34,387 bases of DNA, taken from the NCBI GenBank assembly GCA_035264765.1, contig DATFPQ010000042.1, positions 1 through 34,387 of the forward strand. Direction: 5' to 3'. This document shows positions 30,324 to 34,387 of the stretch, in pieces. A program made the position numbers and the translations under genes. This stretch comes from DATFPQ01 sp035264765. GTDB lineage: Bacteria; Actinomycetota; Actinomycetes; Actinomycetales; Angustibacteraceae. Every line of letters begins with the position of its first letter. The stretch's first letter is position 1. The notes beneath the pieces were generated by a model, which saw nothing but the letters and a program-made list of their open reading frames with translations, did no database searches and was not told the DNA's origin.

Positions 30324-31769
30324 ATGACCAGCTGCACCACCACCACCACCGCGGGCGACCGGCTCTCCCGCTCCACCACAGCGACGTCGCGACGCACCAC
30401 GGCGGCAGCCGCCGTGTTGGCGTTGGTCGCCGCCCTGCTCCTGCTGGGAGCGCCGACCGCGACGGCGGGAACCGCCCTCGACCGCGCCGCCGCGTCACTG
30501 CGGTCCGGTAGCGGTCTCTACGTCGACTCCTCGGTGGACACCCTGCTGGGCTCCCAGGAGTCCGAGATCCGCGACAAGGTGCAGTCGGCCCAGACGCCGG
30601 TGTACGTCGCCGCGCTGCCGGTGAGCGAGGTTACCGAGGCCGGCTCCGGCGGGTCCCTGGCGCAGCAGCTGGCGGAGCAGGTCGACCGGGACGGCACCTA
30701 CCTGGTGGTCACCCCGCGCGGCCTCTACGGCGTCTCGGACGTCCTGGACAACGCCGCGGTCGTCGACACCGTGCGCAGCGCCGCCCGGACCGGCGGCTCC
30801 GCGGCTCCGGCCCTGAGCCAGGCCCTGGACCAGATCACGGCGATGTCCGCCTCCGGTGGCGCCTCGGACAGCGGTGAGGTCAACGGTCGGTCGTCGAGCC
30901 CCGGGCTCGGCGCCGGGCTGCTGACGCCGTTCCTGGCGATCTTCGCGGTCGGCGTCGGCCTGGCGCTGCTCAGGTCGCGCTCGCGCAAGCGTCGTCAGGA
31001 CCAGCAGACGCAGCAGGCCTTCGCCGAGGTACGCCAGGTCGCAGCCGAGGACGTCACCCGCTTGGGTGAGGACATCACCGGGCTCGACCTCGACGTCGAC
31101 GCCCCCGGCGTGGACGACGCCACCCGGCGCGACTACGCCGCGGCGCTCGACGCCTACGACACCGGGAAGCGGGCGCTGGACAACGCCCGTGGCGTGAACG
31201 ACCTCGCCGCCGTGTCCACCGCGCTGGAGGACGGGCGGTACAGCATGGAGTGCGTCCGAGCCCGGATGGCCGGGCGGCCGCTGCCGGCCCGCCGCCCACC
31301 GTGCTTCTTCAACCCCCAGCACGGCCCGTCGACGCAGGACGTCGAGTGGGCTCCCCCAGGTGGCGCCCCGCGGCCGGTGCCGGCGTGCGCGGCGGACGCC
31401 GAGCGGGTGCTCCGTGGTGAGGACCCGGCGTCCCGCCAGGTCGTCGTCGACGGCACCCGGCGTCCGTACTGGGAGGCCGGTCCGGCGTACGGGCCCTGGG
31501 CCGGTGGGTACTACGGCGGCGGCGTCGGGATGGGCGGCATGCTCCCGGGCATCCTGGTCGGCACGGTGCTCGGCGGCGCGCTGAGCCCCGGCTGGGGCGT
31601 TCCGGGCGGGGTCGCCGGTGGCTGGGGCGACGGCGGTGGCTGGGGCGACGGCGGCGGTGGCGGCTGGGACGGCGGCTTCAGCGGCGGCGGCGGGGACTTC
31701 GGTGGAGGCGGTGACTTCGGCGGCGGTGGCTTCGGGGGCGGCGACTTCGGCGGAGGCGGCGACTTCTGA
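30324..31769 (+). CDS. TPM-domain-like membrane protein with Gly-rich tail (PspA partner)
   Basis: A 481-residue membrane protein in the psp operon. Residues about 26-48 form a signal/anchor (AAAAVLALVAALLLLGAPTATA). Residues 50-175 resemble a TPM domain facing outside (DSSVDTLLGSQESEIRDKVQSAQTPVYVAALP, DRDGTYLVVTPRGLYG). A second membrane segment lies at about 193-215 (LLTPFLAIFAVGVGLALL). A cytoplasmic helical part (220-340) follows, with a CFFNPQHGP motif. The last 90 residues are Gly/Trp/Asp/Phe-rich (GGGGDF-type repeats). A basic patch SRSRKRRQ follows helix 2, fitting an inside C-terminus. ATG 30324 lies very close to the PspAA stop. Its operon position suggests it links envelope damage to PspA, which is inference. 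Confidence 0.8.
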   Translation: MTSCTTTTTAGDRLSRSTTATSRRTTAAAAVLALVAALLLLGAPTATAGTALDRAAASLRSGSGLYVDSSVDTLLGSQESEIRDKVQSAQTPVYVAALPVSEVTEAGSGGSLAQQLAEQVDRDGTYLVVTPRGLYGVSDVLDNAAVVDTVRSAARTGGSAAPALSQALDQITAMSASGGASDSGEVNGRSSSPGLGAGLLTPFLAIFAVGVGLALLRSRSRKRRQDQQTQQAFAEVRQVAAEDVTRLGEDITGLDLDVDAPGVDDATRRDYAAALDAYDTGKRALDNARGVNDLAAVSTALEDGRYSMECVRARMAGRPLPARRPPCFFNPQHGPSTQDVEWAPPGGAPRPVPACAADAERVLRGEDPASRQVVVDGTRRPYWEAGPAYGPWAGGYYGGGVGMGGMLPGILVGTVLGGALSPGWGVPGGVAGGWGDGGGWGDGGGGGWDGGFSGGGGDFGGGGDFGGGGFGGGDFGGGGDF

Positions 31770-31802
31770 CCGAGCTGCACGCCGCACCTCCGAGCCGCGA
31801 CG

Positions 31803-33602
31803 TCATCGCCTCGGCTGGAACGACCCGCTGATCCGGTCGAACTGCGCGCGGCTGCGTGACCACGCGGAGTCCGGCGCCGACCAGTAGAGGGCGTACGCGC
31901 GGTCCGGCCCGGTGACCAGGTTGCGGTTGAGCACGTGCGTGCCGCGGCCGTGGGTGAACTCCCAGTCCGCGCCCCGCCACTGCCCCACCGTCACCGGTCG
32001 GATCCCGATCAGCCGGTAGTTCGACAGCCGTCGGGACACCACCTGCTCCTGCCCTCGCCAGTCCGCGACCGGGTCGGCGGCCGGGTCGGTGGTCTGGTCG
32101 ACCAGCAGGTACGCCGGCGAAGCGGGGTCCCGCAGGTACACCCGCCCACCCTGCCGGTCGACCTGCCAGCCGGCCGGGACCGCCACCGAGAAGCCGGTCC
32201 GGTCGGTGTAGCGGCGCATGCCGGCCGGCTGGTCCACCGGGTCCGACGCCGTCGCCGACGCGGACGTGGTGCTCGACCGGCTCGGCGAGGTGCTCGACCG
32301 GCTCGCCGAGGTCGTCGACCGGCTCGCCGAGGTCACGCTCGACCGGGAGGTCGAAGGAGTGGTGGCCGAGGTGGCCGAGCTGGTGGCCGAGCTGGTGGCC
32401 GAGGTCGCCGAGCTGGTGGCGGACGTCGGGGCCGGCGTCGAGCCGGCCGTCGAGGTCCCGCTGCTCCCGGCCGCGCTGGTGGGCGTCCGGGGGTCGTCCC
32501 GCATCGACAGCACAGCCGCTGCGGACCCCGCCAGCACCACCGCTGCGACACCCGCGAGCAGCCAGGCCCGGGACCGGCGCCGTGCCGGAGCCGCCCGCAG
32601 GTCCGGCACGGCCCGCGCCGGACCCGCACCTGCCAGGTCCGGCTCGCGCGGCGCGTCGGCACGGTCGCCGCCACCACCCGCAAGGACGGCCGGCTCGACA
32701 GCGCGCACCGGAACGGGCATCGCCACGGTCTGGTCGGACGCGCTTCGACCGGCCCCTGGAACCGGTCCCGCGACGCGCCGCAGCAGCGGCCGCAGCGAGC
32801 GCGAGTCCAGCCGCTGGGTGGGGTTCTTGGCGAGCAGGCCGGTCAGGGCCGGCGCGAGCGGGCCCGCCAGCCGGACCGGCGGCGGGTCCGCGGTCAGCAC
32901 CGCGGTGAGCGTCTGCAGGGTCCCGTCGCGGTGGAAGGGCGACACCCCCTCGGCCGCGATCCACAGCGTGATGCCGAGCGACCACAGGTCCGACGCCGGT
33001 CGCGCCTGGTCGCCGCGCGCCCGCTCGGGCGACACGAAGGCCGGCGAGCCGATCAACGTGCCCGTGGCCGTGGTGGCGGGGTCGCCGTCGAAGCGGGCGA
33101 TGCCGAAGTCGGTGAGGACGGCGTTCGCCATGTCCGGCTCACCGCGGAACATCACGTTGGCCGGCTTGACGTCGCGGTGCATGACGCCTACGGCATGCGC
33201 GGCGTCGAGCGCGTCCAGCAGCCGCAGGCCCAGGGTGGCCGCCTCCTGCGGGGGAAGTGGTCCCCGCTCGTCGAGGACGTCGGCGAGCGTGCGCGACGCC
33301 AGCCGCTCCATGACCACCCAGGGCTCACCGTTCTGGTCCACGACGTCGTAGACGAGAACCGCGGCGGGCGAGGACAGCCGCGCCGCCGCCCTGGCCTCCT
33401 GCACGGTGCGGCGGCGCATCTGGGCCACCTGCTCATCCGTCAGGCCCGGTGCGGACAGCACCTCCTTGATCGCGACCGGCCGGTGCAGCAGCTCGTCCCG
33501 CGCGGCCCAGACCACGCCCATGCCGCCGCGGCCCAGCACGGACTCGAGCAGGTAGCGGCCGGCCAGTCGGCGCTCTCCGGTGGGGCCGGTGGCGGAGTCC
33601 AC
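31803..33602 (-). CDS. Receptor Ser/Thr protein kinase (PknB-type) with Ser/Thr linker and extracytoplasmic domain
   Basis: A 599-residue membrane kinase. The kinase domain (about 15-278) has the glycine loop GRGGMGVVW, VAIK (K46), HRDVKPANV (D144), DFG (D165) and GSPAFVSPE. A basic juxtamembrane stretch leads to one membrane helix (about 346-366). Residues about 370-455 are a Ser/Thr/Ala repeat linker. Residues 460-599 form an exported domain (FSVAVPAGWQVDRQGGRVYLRDP, GADWEFTHG, RISGSF) resembling DUF1795/PsbP-like folds rather than PASTA. GTG 33602 is preferred because GGGAGG lies seven bases upstream; ATG 33653 is the alternative. It converges on the psp operon (33 bases between stops) and may report envelope state. 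Confidence 0.92.
   Translation of the reverse strand: MDSATGPTGERRLAGRYLLESVLGRGGMGVVWAARDELLHRPVAIKEVLSAPGLTDEQVAQMRRRTVQEARAAARLSSPAAVLVYDVVDQNGEPWVVMERLASRTLADVLDERGPLPPQEAATLGLRLLDALDAAHAVGVMHRDVKPANVMFRGEPDMANAVLTDFGIARFDGDPATTATGTLIGSPAFVSPERARGDQARPASDLWSLGITLWIAAEGVSPFHRDGTLQTLTAVLTADPPPVRLAGPLAPALTGLLAKNPTQRLDSRSLRPLLRRVAGPVPGAGRSASDQTVAMPVPVRAVEPAVLAGGGGDRADAPREPDLAGAGPARAVPDLRAAPARRRSRAWLLAGVAAVVLAGSAAAVLSMRDDPRTPTSAAGSSGTSTAGSTPAPTSATSSATSATSSATSSATSATTPSTSRSSVTSASRSTTSASRSSTSPSRSSTTSASATASDPVDQPAGMRRYTDRTGFSVAVPAGWQVDRQGGRVYLRDPASPAYLLVDQTTDPAADPVADWRGQEQVVSRRLSNYRLIGIRPVTVGQWRGADWEFTHGRGTHVLNRNLVTGPDRAYALYWSAPDSAWSRSRAQFDRISGSFQPRR
32238..32495. repeat. Low-complexity repeat encoding the kinase Ser/Thr linker
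   Basis: GGTGGCCGAG-type units recur about every 9-15 bases on the plus strand. On the coding minus strand they encode SAT/SSAT and TSASRS repeats between the membrane helix and the outer domain. The opposite strand reads as an artificial ELVAEVAELV pattern, which is a shadow. Confidence 0.6.
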
Positions 33603-33691
33603 GTGGTCGCCTCCCGTCGGTACGCTGGCACATCCCGTTGCCCCGTCGAGCATCCTGACACCGCTCCCGCGGCGGCGCTTCCCGTCGCGGG

Positions 33692-34387
33692 TCAGTCGTG
33701 CTCGCGTAGGAAGGCCCCGACGACGTCGAGGAAGGCCTGCGGCTCCTCCACATGCGGCATGTGGCTGGAGGCGGGAAAGACGTGGCTGCGGACGTCCGGC
33801 ACGAGGTCGACGAACGGCTGCCAGGTCTCGGGCTGGGCCTCGTCGTACGCACCGGCCACCACGAGCGTCGGCACCCGCAGCTGCGGCAGCCGGTCCACGA
33901 TCGACCAGGGAAGCAGCGAGCCGATGACATGGAACTCCGAGGGACCGTTCATCGTGTGGTAGACGGTCGGGTCCTCGTCCATCGCGGCGAAGCTCGCGGC
34001 GACCTCGGGCGGGTTGGGCAGCACCCGGCACACGTGCCGGTCGTAGAAGACCTTCACGGCGGCGGTGTACTCCGGGTCGTCCGTCGTGCCGGCCTCCTCG
34101 TGGCGCACCAACGTGGCCTGGACGTCGGCGGGCAGGTCCCTCCGCAGCCGGTTGGCCGCAGCGAGCCACAGCTCCATCGACGCGGGGCTGTCGCAGATGG
34201 AGAGCGACCGCAGGCCCTCGGGGTGGGCCAGCGCGAACTCGGGCCCCAGCATGCCGCCCCAGGACTGGCCGACCAGGTGGAACGACCGGTCGATCCGGAG
34301 GTGCCGCACCAGCCGGGCCAGCTCGTCGACGAACAGCTCCACGGTCCACGAGGTGGGGTCGGCGTCCGGGTGCCGCGAGCTGCGACC
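33692..34387 (-). CDS. Prolyl aminopeptidase (proline iminopeptidase) family, N-terminus outside window
   Basis: The C-terminal 231 residues of an alpha/beta hydrolase of the proline iminopeptidase type, which removes N-terminal proline from peptides. The frame is open to the window edge and begins GRSSRHPDADPTSWTVELFVDEL, matching the segment after the usual DQLGCGRS motif, so about 60-80 residues are missing. GQSWGGML carries the serine nucleophile, VAGAYDEAQPETW the acid and PASSHMPHVEEP the histidine. The lid region (LWLAAANRLRRDLP, YHTMNGPSEFHVIG) is family-typical. The internal GTG at 34342 is not the true start. It is upstream of the kinase gene on the same strand, with about 90 bases between, and could share its transcript. 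Confidence 0.88.
   Translation of the reverse strand, partial: GRSSRHPDADPTSWTVELFVDELARLVRHLRIDRSFHLVGQSWGGMLGPEFALAHPEGLRSLSICDSPASMELWLAAANRLRRDLPADVQATLVRHEEAGTTDDPEYTAAVKVFYDRHVCRVLPNPPEVAASFAAMDEDPTVYHTMNGPSEFHVIGSLLPWSIVDRLPQLRVPTLVVAGAYDEAQPETWQPFVDLVPDVRSHVFPASSHMPHVEEPQAFLDVVGAFLREHD

Noticed and set aside
31511..31780. Proline-rich minus-strand ORF (PPPPKSPP-type)
   Set aside because: It is the complement of the Gly-rich tail of the TPM-like protein and has no independent start signals.
32218..33351. 377-codon plus-strand frame with ELVAEVAELV repeats
   Set aside because: It is antisense to the Ser/Thr kinase, whose catalytic motifs are complete. The coiled-coil look comes from the complement of Ser/Thr/Ala codons.
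1..34387. Mobile elements, CRISPR arrays, tRNA or rRNA genes
   Set aside because: I looked for transposase or integrase motifs, evenly spaced palindromic repeats with spacers, and tRNA T-arm signatures and found none convincing. The repeats present are short minisatellites or operator-like units.

Overview
The window is very GC-rich (roughly 70% or more by eye). It uses GTG starts, GGAGG-type ribosome binding sites, Tat and lipoprotein export signals, PspA/PspAA, SpoIIE/RsbW-type switch kinases, a PknB-type kinase and an FNT channel. Together these point to a free-living, high-GC actinomycete chromosome. I cannot name the genus. I see no tRNA, rRNA, CRISPR array, transposase, integrase or phage gene.

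Layout. (1) 1-7170, metabolic and surface genes: tail of a gene running in from the left, a Cof-type HAD phosphatase, a YbdK-type carboxylate-amine ligase, a secreted GH71 alpha-1,3-glucanase with its own promoter/operator region and strong terminators, an SMP-30 lactonase-like protein, a winged-helix (HTH_42) protein and a DUF1801 protein. (2) 7261-10183: a small protein built of Ser-x-x triplets, translationally coupled to a YtcJ-type amidohydrolase, then a formate/nitrite channel. (3) 10184-11602, minus strand: an OhrR-like MarR regulator upstream of an epoxide-hydrolase-like enzyme. (4) 11826-15885, signalling: a three-domain protein joining a HicB-like/HTH antitoxin module to MEDS and an RsbW-like ATPase, then a DUF503 gene and a PAS-GAF-SpoIIE-RsbW phosphatase/kinase. 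(5) 15958-17293: a VOC protein and an aldo/keto reductase. (6) 17294-19037, a decaying stretch: a four-unit 11-bp direct-repeat operator, a 13-codon ORF and a cytosine deaminase pseudogene carrying a 4-bp tandem duplication. (7) 19095-24228: a Tat-exported heme peroxidase, a PAS-EAL c-di-GMP phosphodiesterase, a stand-alone RsbW-like ATPase and a phospholipase D family protein. (8) 24271-29079, minus strand: a CapA-like lipoprotein, an alpha/beta hydrolase, an MFS exporter and a secreted beta-propeller whose last blade is frameshifted. (9) 29137-31769: an envelope-stress operon (PspA, PspAA, TPM-like membrane protein) behind a clear ECF-sigma-like promoter. (10) 31803-34387, minus strand: a receptor Ser/Thr kinase and a truncated prolyl aminopeptidase.

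The main theme is stress and envelope signalling. Three separate RsbW-like ATPase domains, a SpoIIE phosphatase, an EAL phosphodiesterase, a receptor kinase and a Psp system lie within about 22 kb, but no sigma factor or STAS antagonist is present, so the partners must be elsewhere. The least conventional items are the Ser-x-x triplet protein (7261-7569), the HicB-HTH-MEDS-ATPase fusion (11826-13244) and the tandem GGTCA repeats (17528-17571).
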